Part shown: positions 19,337 to 31,847 of the stretch, in pieces | How positions within the stretch are numbered: the stretch's first letter is position 1 | Layout of the letters: every line of letters begins with the position of its first letter | NCBI GenBank assembly: GCA_021031095.1 | Contig: JAGFVP010000105.1 | Span: 27,552-91,551 of the forward strand | Source: Bathelium albidoporum | Lineage: Eukaryota; Ascomycota; Dothideomycetes; Trypetheliales; Trypetheliaceae | Length of the DNA stretch: 64,000 bases | Reading direction: 5' to 3' | Made by a program: the position numbers and the translations under genes | Notes under the pieces: generated by a model | Databases searched by the model: none | Told to the model about the DNA's origin: nothing | The model's input: the letters and a program-made list of their open reading frames with translations, nothing else

Positions 19337-20634
19337 CATTAGTTTGCCGACACGCGTAGCGACCCCGCACTCACAACAACGCGCTCCCCTAATTCAACAC
19401 CTATTATCTCCACAATCATGAGGCCTGTAATTGCAGAAATTAGTGGAAATCGTCGGCAAGGGGGAGAGCTTTCGAATGAGACGCGTGCCGCCATTATTTT
19501 TGCGGTGGAAGCCGGAAAACCCAAGGCCCAAATAGCTAGGGAGATTAGCTGTAATCGCTCCACCATCTACGATACTATTCAACGCGGGAACGATCAACAA
19601 AACAACGCTTCTGGACCTAGATCTGGACAGCCTTAGGTTCTCAGTAGGCGAGACAAACGTACGATACTTCGTATACTACGAACCAGGCCTAAATTTACCT
19701 ATGAAGAGGTCTACGCCTTCTCAGGGGTGGATATCAAGGACAAGACTCTATATCGCCTTGCTAAGAAGAATAACATCACTAAATGGTGTGCGAAGCAGCG
19801 ACCTCATCTTACACGTGGCCACGCACTTGCACGTCTACGTTGGGCACGCGCACATAGGCAATTTGGTTGGAGATCTGTTGTGTTTAGCGATGAGATAATC
19901 CTGGAGAGAGGCACTGGACGAGAGCGAACCTGGGTATGGCGAACACCTGCTCAAAAGTGGAATCTAGAGATGATAGAGCCTAAGCCTTCAGGATACGATA
20001 TTAAGCAAATGTTTTGGGGCTATTCCTGGTATGGTGGCCGCAGCAGACTGTGTGCTATAGACCGAGATCCAAAATCAGCCAATTGTGGTTATTCAGCCCT
20101 CAGTTTGCTCGGAATATTCGAACGAGAGCTGCTGCTTAGGTGGCAGATAGGCAATCTATTCCAGCAGGACAATGCCTCTATCACACAGCACGGATTGTCC
20201 AAAATTGGCTTCAGGAACACAACATACAGGTGCTTGATTTCCCAGCCAGATCGCCTGATCTCAACCCCATTAAGCACCTTTGGTGGAAGCTTAAGAAGCA
20301 ACTTTTGAGACACTATCCACACCTCACAGAGATGGGCAACACAGAGGAAGCTAAACAGGCCTTAATTGAGGCTTGTCAGGAGCAGTGGAGGCTTACAAGG
20401 AGGTCCCTATTGAGGAAGCTTGTGAATAGCATGCCTAGGCATATTGAGGCTGTAATTAAGGCCAAAGGCTGGCAAACAAAATATTAATTGACTAAATGAA
20501 CTTATAAGCACCCCACCACCTTATTCCAAGCAGACGAAAGCTTAATATGGGCAATTGGCTGTATTGCTTTTGCTTCAGGGGCACAGAAAGGGGGGGTGAT
20601 TTGGCCGAGATCCAGCCGTATCGGGAAACTAATG
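19337..20634 (+). mobile_element. Inactivated Tc1/mariner-type transposon
   Basis: A 1298-bp element. The left end CATTAGTTTGCCGACACG (from 19337) matches the inverse of the right end (to 20634, CGTATCGGGAAACTAATG) at most of the first 17 positions. The right side is followed by TA (20635-20636); the left neighbour is GA, so the target site there has changed. It contains one broken transposase gene. Length and ends fit fungal Tc1/mariner (Tan1/Ant1-like) elements. Confidence 0.82.
19418..20487 (+). pseudogene. Tc1/mariner DDE transposase, inactivated
   Basis: The relic reads from ATG 19418 with an HTH (ETRAAIIFAVEAGKPKAQIA, then NRSTIYDTI). An in-frame TAG follows at 19634 (after SGPRSGQP), then VVFSDEIILERGTGRERTWVW (first Asp) and LFQQDNAS (second Asp). 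One base is lost near 20180, and the frame resumes two codons later as HTARIVQNWLQEHNIQ. The third catalytic block reads SPDLNPIKHLWW, with Lys where the catalytic Glu belongs. The GAG-to-AAG and CAG-to-TAG changes are transitions of the RIP kind. At ~355 codons it is full-length but dead. Confidence 0.87.
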
Positions 20635-21147
20635 TAACCAATGGATACAAGGTTAGTGGCAGCTAAGGCCCTGCAGTTACGCCTCGGCCGTCAACATGAC
20701 CAAGCCAGCAAAATGTATGATGCATGCTTACCCAGGCCATCCCCGAAGCAGGAATAATTATTTCGACTGTTGAGGATGTTTACCTCATGCGTCGTAAGAT
20801 CCATGTCAGCTTCGGTAGGCTTACCCTCTAGCATAACTCTTTTTTCGTTCATATTGATCGTCAGCCGATCATGCCCTCCTTTGATTCTTTAAAGAGGCGT
20901 TATTGTGCTTGAGTCATCATCCGTCAGACGCATTTCCAACTTATCAATAGGCTCTCTTAAACCCATCTCTCTCTCTTGCGGGCGCAGTAATGGTGAGTAG
21001 GCAGCCGTGCACGTAGTCTGCTCACACATTTTTCCACTGGACTAGGTATCACTGAACAGTCACACAATCATCTGACAACACAGGATTCACGCGGTGGCGG
21101 ACGATCATTCCAATAGAGATTCGCGGCTGGAAAGCGTGTGCGACACT
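20635..21147. other. Upstream region of the FAD oxidase gene
   Basis: No gene recognised. An acceptor-like CTGACAACACAG at 21071-21082 upstream of the chosen start may belong to a 5' UTR intron whose donor could be GTGAGT at 20993. Confidence 0.4.
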
Positions 21148-22816
21148 ATGGATTCTGTTGCTAATGGTCATACGCCTTCCTCAGCAGAAATTCTTAAGAG
21201 CGCGGGCCTACAAGTGCTTCTTCCTACTGAAATCGGATTCAAAGAATGGCTAGACAGCTACTGGTCCAATTCTTCCAAACTCACACCAGCCTGCGTTGTC
21301 CGACCGACATCTGCGAAAGATGTCTCTGCAGCCGTGTCGTCCCTCGTCGCTGCCGGCGAGAAGTTTGCTACCCGAAGCGGTGGCCACACTCAATATGCTG
21401 GAGCGAACAACATCGAGGGAGGAGTGACCATAGACCTGTCATCGATGGACTGGATTAGACTTGATAAGGCATCCGAGACTGTCGACCTTGGCCCTGGTGG
21501 GCGATGGCGTCAAGTATATGGCGAACTCCAGAAACACGGACGCGCTGTAGCAGGAGGTCGAGATGGAAATGTTGGCGTTGCAGGTGTAATCCTCGGAGGT
21601 GGCTTCACGTTTTTCACAGCAAGGCACGGCTTTGCTTGTGACAATGTCGTCTCGTTTGAAGTAGTCTTGGCTGATGGCCGTATTGTCGTCGCTGATTCGC
21701 AGAACAACGAAGATTTGTTCACGGCGCTAAAAGGCGGGTCGAATAACTTCGGTATTGTCACCAATTTCAAGTTGCATGTATTGAAATGTGACAGGATCTG
21801 GGGTGGTCTCAATTTTTTCCCAAAACAAATCACCTCAGATACTACAGCCGCCCTCATAGACTTTACCGATAATGTTCAGAGAGATCTGGACAGTCACCTT
21901 CTATATTTCGTTACGTATACCGGTAGGGTTCCAAGTACATTCTTTAAATCTGTCGGAAAGCCACTGACTGATGCGCAGTGAGTAAAATTAGCCTCTCCTA
22001 CACTGAGCGGACAAACGACAAGGGGTGGTAACATCTAGCGGACCATCATTGACATCTTCCAGCCCACGTTCAGAGACACAGTCATCATTGCGGCATACGT
22101 TCAAGTCGCCGGGATCGAGCGAGCGCCTGCTTACGATAAATTTCTGGCATTGCCATCAATCATGAACACGGCTAAGATGACAACCGTTGCAGAAGTGGTT
22201 TCTGAATATGACATCGCGCCACAGGATCACTAGTGAGTTTCTGCACTCAGACATGCAAAATGACATCCCTCAATCAAAGAGTGCTAACATCTGCTACACA
22301 CACAGTAACACCTTCTTCACAGCATCCTTCAAGAATGATCCAAGGATCGTTGCCAAAGCCGTAGAGTTACACGAACAGCTGGTAGAAGAGCTGAAAGCTT
22401 TCATCCCCGACGGCAACTTCATCAGCCAGTGCCTGCTCCAACCCCTCCCGAAAGAGTACGGCGATAAATCGGTACAGGCTGGCGGTAACATTATGGGAGT
22501 GGACCGTCATCCCGTCAATGGCCTGCTCTTCGTTGCTGTAGTGATGGTTAAACGGCCGGAACAGGAAGCCTTTGCGTATCCCAAAGTCCAAGCTTGGGTT
22601 GACTCGGTTAAAAATTTTGCTAGAACCATTGAAAATGGTCTCCTGCCTTGGACCTACCTGAACTATGCTGATAGAACGCAGGACGTATTGGGAAGCTATG
22701 GAGCTGAGAATGTGAAAAAGATGATGGAAGTGGCGGCGAAATACGATTCGAAGCAGGTCTTCCAGAAGCTGTGTCCTGGAGGCTTTAAGCTGTTAGGTGC
22801 AGCGCTTTCATCTTGA
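21148..22816 (+). CDS. FAD-linked oxidoreductase (PCMH/BBE type), one splice junction damaged
   Basis: The FAD-binding PCMH domain is clear: RPTSAKDVSAAV, then the flavin-attachment segment ATRSGGHTQYAG, then VAGGRDGNVGVAGVILGGG and FTALKGGSNNFGIVTNF. The C-terminal BBE-like part has YLNYADRTQDVLGSYGAEN. Exons are 21148..21977, 22039..22232 and 22306..22816. The last junction is canonical and in frame (TA|TAAC). The first is not: GCGCA-GTGAGT with CATCTAG-CGGACC shifts the frame by one, while the obvious protein (DAQ-RTIIDIFQP) needs one more base in the exon, as if a G of CAG|GTGAGT were lost. Such oxidases use FAD and oxygen to oxidise alcohols or amines or to form rings in secondary metabolism. 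It is the left neighbour of the PKS and convergent with it. About 510 residues if intact. Confidence 0.82.
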
Positions 22817-23232
22817 TCTACGCACACGGGATAGGCTTATCTAGATAGAAAATAGCATCAAATCTAATGTTGATACATGTGTCAGCGGAAGAATGAACGG
22901 ACTGAAGTTGTCTGCGGGTGTGCTCGATTGTTTTTGCAGGAACTTCAAGCCGTGCGTAATGACGTCAACAGACCACTTTCATCTCTTCCCCTGGCTGGTA
23001 CCTAGGTAGCTACCTAACTCCAAAGGCGACGCGACAGGGCGCGTAAATTAAGCGAAAATGCCGTCTCTGCTATATTGTTACGAGGGCCCGAGTGTTTCGG
23101 AGAGTGAAAGTCTCTAATACGAAGAACGATGAACTTTATTCTTAGGTCTCTGTCCTGGTAAGTTACGCTTGGCCCCTCGCATTTCTGACCATAAAGACTC
23201 AAGCAAGTGTTGAGAGTCCAGAAGGCATCTAT

Positions 23233-26200
23233 CTACTTCGCGCCGCTTTCCTGCTTCTGCTGCGACAACTTCGAGACTAGCTTCTCGCTCAGGGCAACGA
23301 GGGAGCTTGCGTTGGTAATGTCGAGCGTGCTCAGCTCTGCACCCGTCTTTTGACGCAGCCACCCGCGAAGCTCAACAGCTGAGAGCGAGTCAAGACCATA
23401 TGCCATCAGCGGCTTCCCAGGTTCCATCTCCGCCTCTAAACGAAGGATCTTGGTAATTTGGAGCTTCAGGAGAACCAATCCTGCCTTAGCAAGGGCAGCA
23501 GCATCGGCGTCAGACGTGTGCATCATGCCAAATTCTTTGACAGCCTGAACTGCTGGATCGTTCGCACCTCCAGATTCGTCATCTGCGTCGCCACCGGCAC
23601 CATGCGCGCTGAAAAGATAGCCAAAACGAGGCTCCTCGGCCAAATCTGAGCCATCACGAGTGAGCGGGTACGCAAGGCCGGTAATCATCTGTGCACTGCT
23701 GTTCGCGTTGATTGGGCTGCTATCCTGTTGGAATATCGATTGACTCATGATGTTCCGGAGCATTCCCTCGTTGATAGGTGTCCATTGCCGCTTGTCAAAG
23801 CGCGCTTCAAGAGCACGGCCTTGTTCGGCAACATATCCCACGTCCTCGATGAAGCCGAGGTCTACGGTATTGGCATGAAGACCATTTGCTATACGGTAGT
23901 TTGCAAATGAGTCCAGGAATGTGTTTGCTGCCGCATAGTTGGCTTGCCCCTTGTTTCCTACTACACCCGAGATGCTGGAGAGCATGGTGAAGAAGTCGAG
24001 AGGTTGCTTCTGCTCCTGTTGCGCTGCATGGTGGAGGTTCCACGTCCCATTGACCTTGGCGTGGATAACAGTGTGGTAATCTTCATGTGTCATTGTCTCC
24101 AAAGGTTTGTCCTGAATACAATATTAGTCATGGCCCTCACGATCATCGAACCCGCTGGTGACGATACTCACCCTGAGAACCATCGCTCCTTGGATCAAAC
24201 CAGCAATTCTCCTTGGTCGAGCGGATTTGAAGACATCCTTGACAAATCCAAAATCTCCAACATCGCCCTTAGCTTCAACAACTGCACACCCATAGGCAGC
24301 ACAGTTTTCAATGATCCTAGCCGAAGCCTCGTCGTCGATGCCACTTCTTCCCATGACGATGATATGTCGTGCTCCATGACGCGCCATATGGACGGCGAGA
24401 CTTCCACAAAGGCCCTTTATACCTCCGACAACCAGATACGCAGCGTATGAGTCCAATTGAAGTTGACGAATGGCAGGTCTGATGGGTAGCTGTACGTCTT
24501 CCTTCTCCCCGCTAGATACCACGATCTTCCCGATATGCTGTCCGCTTCGAATGTACGAAAGAGCGGAGATTGTCTTGTCGAAGCCAAACGTAGTGATGGG
24601 CCGGATCGGACTAACGTGGCCTTTCTCAACCAGATCGAAGATCTCTGCCAAAAGCTTTCCGACAAGTGCGTTGCTGATCTCTTTTGTATACGAGAGATCG
24701 ATTGCCCGGAACGAGCAATTCCTATCAAACGGTTCCATGGCTAATGTATTGCGGTCGACAATGTCTCGCTTGCCGATTTCTACCAAGATACCACCATCCG
24801 CTAGGAGCCTCCACGACTCGTCCAAAAGGTCACCTATTAACGAGTTGAGAATCACATTAACCCCGCGGCCATTGGTTTCCCGTCGAATCTCTTCAGCAAA
24901 CTTGGCGCTGCGGGAGTTGAATAACCGGTTTTGTGGAATTCCGAAATTGCTCGCAAGATACTTGCGTTTCTCTTCACTGCCAACCGTGACAAAGATCTGC
25001 GTTCACGATGTGTTACCATTCTATGTCCAGCTTACGTTTCAGCAGTCCTGGAAATCTACTCACATCGCATTTCTTGTATTGAGCTAGTTGAATGGCAGCA
25101 ACTCCGACACCACCCGCAGCAGAGTGGATGAGTATCGACTGCCAGACTATTAATATTTTTTCCATATCGAAAGATTGGCTTGGCTTACCTGTCCTTCCTT
25201 CAAGTTTCCAAGATGATACATCGCGTATATTGCAGTCAGATACACAAGGGGAATAGTCGACGCGTCCTCGAAGCTCATCGAATCAGGGATCACGTGGACA
25301 CGCTCGTGCGGGCACTGTACACGATTGACGTACGTTCCGCTCCTCATACAAGCGACACGGTCACCGATTTTGAGGCTTGTTTCGACGTTGGGGGCAATGC
25401 GTTTAACATATCCAGCACATTCGCACCCAATAGTGTATTCATTTTCCGGCACAATTCCCATGGTGGTCGCAACGTCCTTGAAGTTCACACCCACTGCCAT
25501 TACCTCTATTTCAACCATTCCTGGTTCCATCGGTACTTCGCCAACGGCAGTTTCGCACCAAGTCAAGCTTTGAAGGGTACCAATCTTCTCAGCCTGGATT
25601 CGTACCTGAGACTCCGTTTCATGGAGACTCTTGACGACTGGCTCTAAGCCCTTACCATTCGCAGCAGCCTTGAAGTCGTTAACGGGAATATCTGGCCGGA
25701 TTCTTTGTAAGTACAGAATACCATTGCGTTCGGCGTACTCTGTCTCAATGCTTGCGCCGGTTGTTATTGCCTGCAGAACTCGATCTATGGCCCAGACTGC
25801 CGCTGAGCTTGTCGCGAACTGAATATCAAGCGTTGTGAGCTTGGCTTCAAGGTTTTCACGGCGAGCCACGCGGAACAAACCTTGTACCATTGCATTGTTG
25901 GGGTCTGTCACCTGGGCAGTTTGGCTACCTTTCGTCACCCAAAGGATGGGGCTTCCCGTGCCAATGAGCTTTGTAAGAGCCTCCCACTGCCCCTTAGTGA
26001 TGGAGGTCAGAACGGGTTTCGCTATCTCTTCCAGGATCAGTACGACGCCTTGCGGCTCTGATGCTGTAGCCAGCTTTTCAATCGTGGAAATCTCAACGGT
26101 CCAGCCAGAATCAGTAAGCGAAGCTCGCAGAGAAGGCGCAATAGCGGGCGTATCTTGATTGAAGCGAGCCACAGTGAGCTGAGGAGGCGTTTCAGGTACC

Positions 26201-29200
26201 TCTGTTGAGGCATTACTGCACAAGTATGCTGCATGGTCGCTAAAGCTGCTGGAGATCTCCAAGACGGTTTTGAAATTTCTTTTAGGTTCAGGCAAGTAAT
26301 GTAGCCTCTGAGAGTTCCAGAAGCGGCTGCTGACTTTTTTCAGATCCACAAAAGATGAGCTTAAAGACGTCGCGGGCCAGTCGCCAGGCGGTGAGCCGGT
26401 ACCCGACCTTGAAGAGAGCTCTGAAGATATATCAGGCGTATCTATCACGGGTGTCTGGGGCTCGGGTGCCTCAATCAGCTTTGGCTCCGGAACGCCGTTC
26501 GCACGAACCAAGAGAATAAATGCAGTTGGAGTAATAAGAGCTTTGAGTTTTTTTACGATCTCATCCAAAGAAATCTCATTCTTCTTTGATACTTTGACAA
26601 TAATAAGGTCATAGGTCGCACCCACAGTTGGTAGACCCAGCCGTTCCTCGCTAGGGTTTATCAGATGGAACTCTACGTTACTCTTTGATTCATTGGCTGT
26701 TTGAACCGTCACTAAGGTTTTAGCACTGACAGATGCAAAGTCATAGGCAGCATAGGCAGCCCGAGCTACCTCATCGCCGCCTTGAAACCACAGAGCTGAA
26801 GCATCCAATTCATCGAGGTTAACTTCGAGAATTTTGAGCGAAGGAGTCTTTTGTGCGACAAGATCTATGACCATGTCTACTCTGCTTGACTTCTCGTTGG
26901 ATGGGGAAAGATATAGTAGCTGATCCTGAGTGAGAAGAGAGATATCCGGCTTCCACGTAACAGTGTGAAAGACGTGTGGATCTGGTTTTTCGTCGACATC
27001 AAGCCTGATATAGTTCAGCCCTCGAACCCTCAAGAGCAGTGCGCCGGTTTGCGGATGATGGATACCGACGTTCGCGATCCAACTTCTGGCTACATCCTTG
27101 CGACCGCGGCCAGTGTAGACGGACTCGGCCACTGAGAGGCCTTCAACAATGTTCTTCGGCATTGCATTGACAATCATGTCGTCGACGAGCGCCGGAATCA
27201 TGGTATCCTTGATCAAGCTGCGCTCTCCGGCAGCATTTGCTGGAGTGGCTGTCTGAAGCAGGCCATCCAGCACGGCAGGATGCAGTGGGTAGTAGGATTG
27301 GGGATCCCACTTCGACGGAGGTGGCTCCATTGATACCATCGTTCGGCAAGTGCGGCTCCCACTAACAGATTCAATGCTCTTGATTTTTTGGAATGCCGGC
27401 CCGAAGCCCATACCCACGTCGCGTTGCGCTTTATACCACAGATTGGCATTTTGAGGATGTTTCAAGGGTGTGAGGTCGACACCCTTCAAGGCTTCGTCGT
27501 CTCCACTTGGCTCAATCACACGGATTAACCCAGATGAATGCTCGTAAATCACATCGCCCTCTGCTGTGCGGATGCGGAATTCATGCCAATACTTGTTTCC
27601 AGGGACTTTAGACAATGTTAGCATAATCGTGGTTGGCTTGTTCTCATCGACCACAATGGCACGCTCGAACTTGACATTTCGGAAGCGGTAGGCTAGCTCG
27701 TTTGGTGAAGAAACCGCTTTATCCGGATTGAGAGCACAATGGGTCTGAAACATGGCCTCGAGAGCGAGAGTAGCGTGACCAGCCCCGGGTAACAGAACGT
27801 CTGGACCCATTTTGTGATCTCGCAACCACGGAACGTCAGCGAGATTGAGATGTTTTCGCCAAGTGGGGGATGCCTCCCACGCGGTACCAGGAATTTTGGA
27901 TCCCAGAATGTCGTGGGTAACAAACCTTTTCTTTCTCCAATCTCGGCTTGCAGCGTTTTCATGCCAATACTTGATTGTGTGGTTCCAGAAGTAGTTGGGC
28001 AGGTCGACGATTGTGCGCACTCGGTTATAATCGCAGTTATTTACAAGAGATAGATCGATCGGCGCGCCACTCATAAAAAGTCGCCCAGCAACGTCAAAGA
28101 GAGATCTACCAGCCGTGGCACCACGAGACCATGACGTGCAATACGAAACGTCTACGCCGCCAGGAAGAGTCTTCAATACTTGGGAGATAGGTCCGGCTAA
28201 AGCGCCTGAAGGACCGACTTCGATGATCATATTTGGCGAATCTGTTTTCACCATTTGCTCTAGAGCCTCGTCAAAGCGCACGGGGGATACCAGATTGGTC
28301 TTCCAATACAGTGCATCAGCAGCTGTCTCTTTCTTTGATCCAGTTACGGACGAGAACATGTTCACGCCCGAGGTATTCCCTACTGGCTGAAACCCCTTGT
28401 CTGTGTTAAGCAGTTTGGCATATTCTTCGCCGATGACACTCATGAACTTGGAGTGGTAGGCCATATCAACCTGCAAAGGTCTAGCGAAATGACCAGCAGC
28501 TTTGATCTCCTCTCCCATGGCGTCAAGCGCATGCTTCTTGCCTGAGATTGTCAAGCTAGTGGGGCTGTTGAAGCATGCTATCCATGCACTTCCTGAATGT
28601 TGCTCCAGGTATGGAGCGATTCCCGCAATACTAAGGCCTACGGCAAGCATAGCAACGTCTGTCTCAGCTTCATCTTTCCGGTTGACGGCAGCCCTTCCAC
28701 GGTAGTATGCTGCCTTGATAGCTCCAGCACGATCAAGGAAGCCAGCTGCGTAGGCTGCAGCAATCTCTCCAGAAGAATGACCGACAACACTGCCTGCCTT
28801 CACACCCCAACGCTCGAGGACGGCTAGAATGCACAACTGCAATGCTGTCACCAATGGTTGCGAGAACTCGGGCTGCCTCAGGTGTTCGGCGGACCGCATC
28901 TCTGTCAACTCCGATACGAGGGACCATGCCGGTGGATCAGGCTGGGCCAGGAGCACTTGGTCGAGCTCTTTCAGAATATGAAGGGTCCAGGGGAAGAATT
29001 GCACTATTTCCTTCCCCATTTGTGGCCACTGTGCACCTTGGCCGGTAAAAACGAACGCAGTCTTGAGGGGTTGTCCGCTATTCTTGTCAATGGTGAAGTC
29101 ACTCTCGCTGATATCGGTAGTCCGAGTCGTGAGGAAGGCGCGATGCCAGTGATGCGTTCTTCGCTCAGACAAGGTATACGTCAGATCTTCCAAGCTCACT

Positions 29201-30987
29201 TGGACCCGCGGGTTGGCGAGGTGATTGGTCAGTGCCTTAATACTTCCTTTCAAGGAATGGGCATCATTAGCAGATACCACTAATGTGTATGGCCTTTCGC
29301 TTAGCTCTTCATCATCGAAATCGGCCTCTTCATCAACTCGTTTATATGAAGACACGTAGAATTGACGCTGCTCGGTACTAGACTGCTCGATGATCGCGTG
29401 GGCGTTAGAACCGCCGTACCCAAATGAATTTACACTTGCTCGGCGCACGGTGAACCCTTCATCAGGCCATGGCATCGCCGTCCGGAAAGCCTTAACCTTG
29501 CACGCCGTAAATGGAACTATAATATTGGGTAAGCGCTTACTGCCCTCCCAAGAATGATTCTCATTTACGATAACGGGATTAGAGATGCAGAGGTCTGGAG
29601 GGTAGGACTAAGGGACTCGCCTCAAGCATTCCAACCGACCGAGACGTGATTACGCGGCTTCCCCAAAAACGTAGAAGCTGGACTTACTCTTAGGATTTGG
29701 CTTGATAAATAGCGGAGAGCCTGGGATTACACCTTTTTCCAAAGACAATATGCTTTTCATCAGCCCGGAATTACCAGCGGCAGGCTCTGAATGACCCACG
29801 TTACTCTTGATGGACCCGATGAGCAATGGCTTATCCGCAGGTCTCGTTTCCGCGAATACCGAACCGATGCCATTGACTTCCGTGGGGTCACCGGCCTGTG
29901 TACCAGTCCCGTGACACTCGAGATAGGCCGTGTCATTGAAGTTTTCAATTCCAGCATTAGCGTAGGCCTGACGAATGGCTGCTGCTTGAGCTTCGGAGCT
30001 TGGGCTTGCAATACCACCAGTTCGGCCGTTGCTACAGTATAGCGTGTTAGCCTCAAGGGATTAATGGGTAAGCATGCTTCAGAGCAGACGAATACAGACC
30101 TATTCGACGCTGTTCCTCGTACGATTGCTCTTATTGGATCACGGTCTCGGATTGCGTCTGACAATCGCTTAACAATCACACAAGATACTGCCTCGGCCTT
30201 AACGTAGCCGTCGGCATCCACGTCGAAAGTATGACATAGCGCTGTCGGTGAATGTGCCTGGCCCACATTGCCGGCATCCATGACGTGGTCGGGGTTGAGA
30301 TAGAAATTACTGGTAGCAACAATGGCGGCATTGACTTCGCCTGATTGAATAGAGCGACATGCCAAATCAAGACCAACCAAGCTACCGGAGCAAGCGGTGT
30401 CGATGGTAATACTTGGGCCCTTGATGTTCAGGAAGTAGCTAAGACGATTAGCCATGATGGAGCGTCCGACCCCGATAGCACAGTTGGCCGGTCGATCATC
30501 AGCGTCTCTGTTCTGCATGTCTCCGTAATCTGAACGTTCTCATTAGCGGATGACCACCTTCTTTGGAGCCACGGAAAAATATACCAGATGCGTAAGAGCC
30601 TACATAACAGGCAACAGGTGCTCCATTCATCTTCTCAAGCGTGATACCCGCGTTTTCGAGACCTTCGTATACGACCTCCAACATCTGACGCTGGTTGGGA
30701 TCCATTGCAATTGCTTCGGTACCTCCGATCTCGAAGAACGAAGCGTCAAAATCAGCAAGGTCAACATCACTAAGGAACATGCCTCCTTTCGGACGCATTG
30801 TTCCTGGTTTATGTGAGCCATCGTAGTGACCTTCGATGTTAAAACGATTCTGAGGGACTTTATTGGAGCATACTCCTCCTCGTTCTAGGAATTCCCATAG
30901 CTTCGAAGGGGAGTGATTGCCTCCTGGAAGGCGGCAGGCGAAACCAACCACTGCAACAGGTTCTTGGCGAAAGTGCAAGCGAGACAT
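23233..30987 (-). CDS. Highly reducing type I polyketide synthase (KS-AT-DH-ER-KR-ACP)
   Basis: Seven exons, 30987..30585, 30529..30100, 30031..29688, 29516..25189, 25138..25064, 24996..24172 and 24111..23233, splice in frame to 2427 residues. KS has DTACSGS (Cys ~180), ECHGTGT and SNVGHSEPAAG. AT has FVFTGQGAQW and VVGHSSGEIAAAYAAG (~640). DH has LRDHKMGPDVLLPGAG and YPLHPAVLDGLLQ. A region at ~1250-1420 resembles a C-methyltransferase but lacks the glycine-rich SAM motif (it reads LKILEVNLDELDA). It is followed by a Ser/Pro-rich linker. ER (~1700-1960) has NFKDVATTMG and SAAGGVGVAAIQLAQ. KR has VVGGIKGLCGSLA and LSSISGVVGNKGQANYAAAN. ACP ends with GLDSLSAVELRGW. It builds a reduced, probably unmethylated polyketide with no release domain, consistent with the adjacent hydrolase. 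First intron GTATAT...TTCAG and four others are canonical. Confidence 0.95.
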
Positions 30988-31847
30988 GGCCTTTGCTTAA
31001 GAGTTAGATGAGCTCCAAGCCTTTTAAGTTAGGGAGATATCTTTCCACACGTGAAAAGCGTAGGAATGCCTCGTTCTATGTTTCCAGGTTAGACACGTGT
31101 GGGAAATCGGACAACTCGAGAAAACCTATGAGTATCCGGTGAAATGCTCAATTGTGTATATCAAGATTTTAACGGCGCATATGTGGGTCTATGATGTTAA
31201 GAAGCTATAGTTAACAATTTCGAATGCAAAGTCGAAGATTGCCTTCGTTGGTTCAGGAAAGCCTCCTTATTTCGAAGAGTCACTGTTGCCATATGTATAA
31301 TCCCAATGAACTCTGCCATATGTTTACTACTTCGCTGTTGTCTTGTTTGGGCTTTTTTTTTTTCCCAGTACCTGAGGACCCACAGTCTTGAGGGATTATC
31401 GTCAAGGTCAGCAGCATGCAGAGTCTAACGCTTATGGTTTTCAAGGTATCACTCAGCCGTAAGGCCCTTCTTGTTGCTCACTTACACTTCACAAGCAGCA
31501 TTTTGGTACAACGTGCGGTCCTATGCGATCAGCATGCTTGTTCTCGTAAAGTCTTGGACGGTACCTACGTGGCCTTGTAATGAGGCTGAACGATTACATA
31601 GAAGGTAGGTGATCAAAGCATGATTATTTATGCAGTCAGACTACATACCTCATATAGTACGTACGACCTTCGTCATCGTCACTCGCTTCTTCGCTATCAT
31701 CTTGGACCGAGGAATCTTGCCTGATATGAAAGAATTTTGGAATATTGGGCTTGTGGTATCGATCAATATGGATGTAATGTCTCGAGTTTCGCCTTGCTTG
31801 CGAAACGTCTCACTGCACCTGTGCATGCGACTGCTCAGTTCTTTACA
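30988..31847. promoter_or_regulatory. Divergent promoter of PKS and hydrolase
   Basis: An 860-bp region between the two divergent starts. It holds an 11-12 nt T tract near 31355 and no convincing frame (the two 100-codon frames at 31630-32042 overlap the hydrolase start). The shared upstream region fits coordinated expression. Confidence 0.45.
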
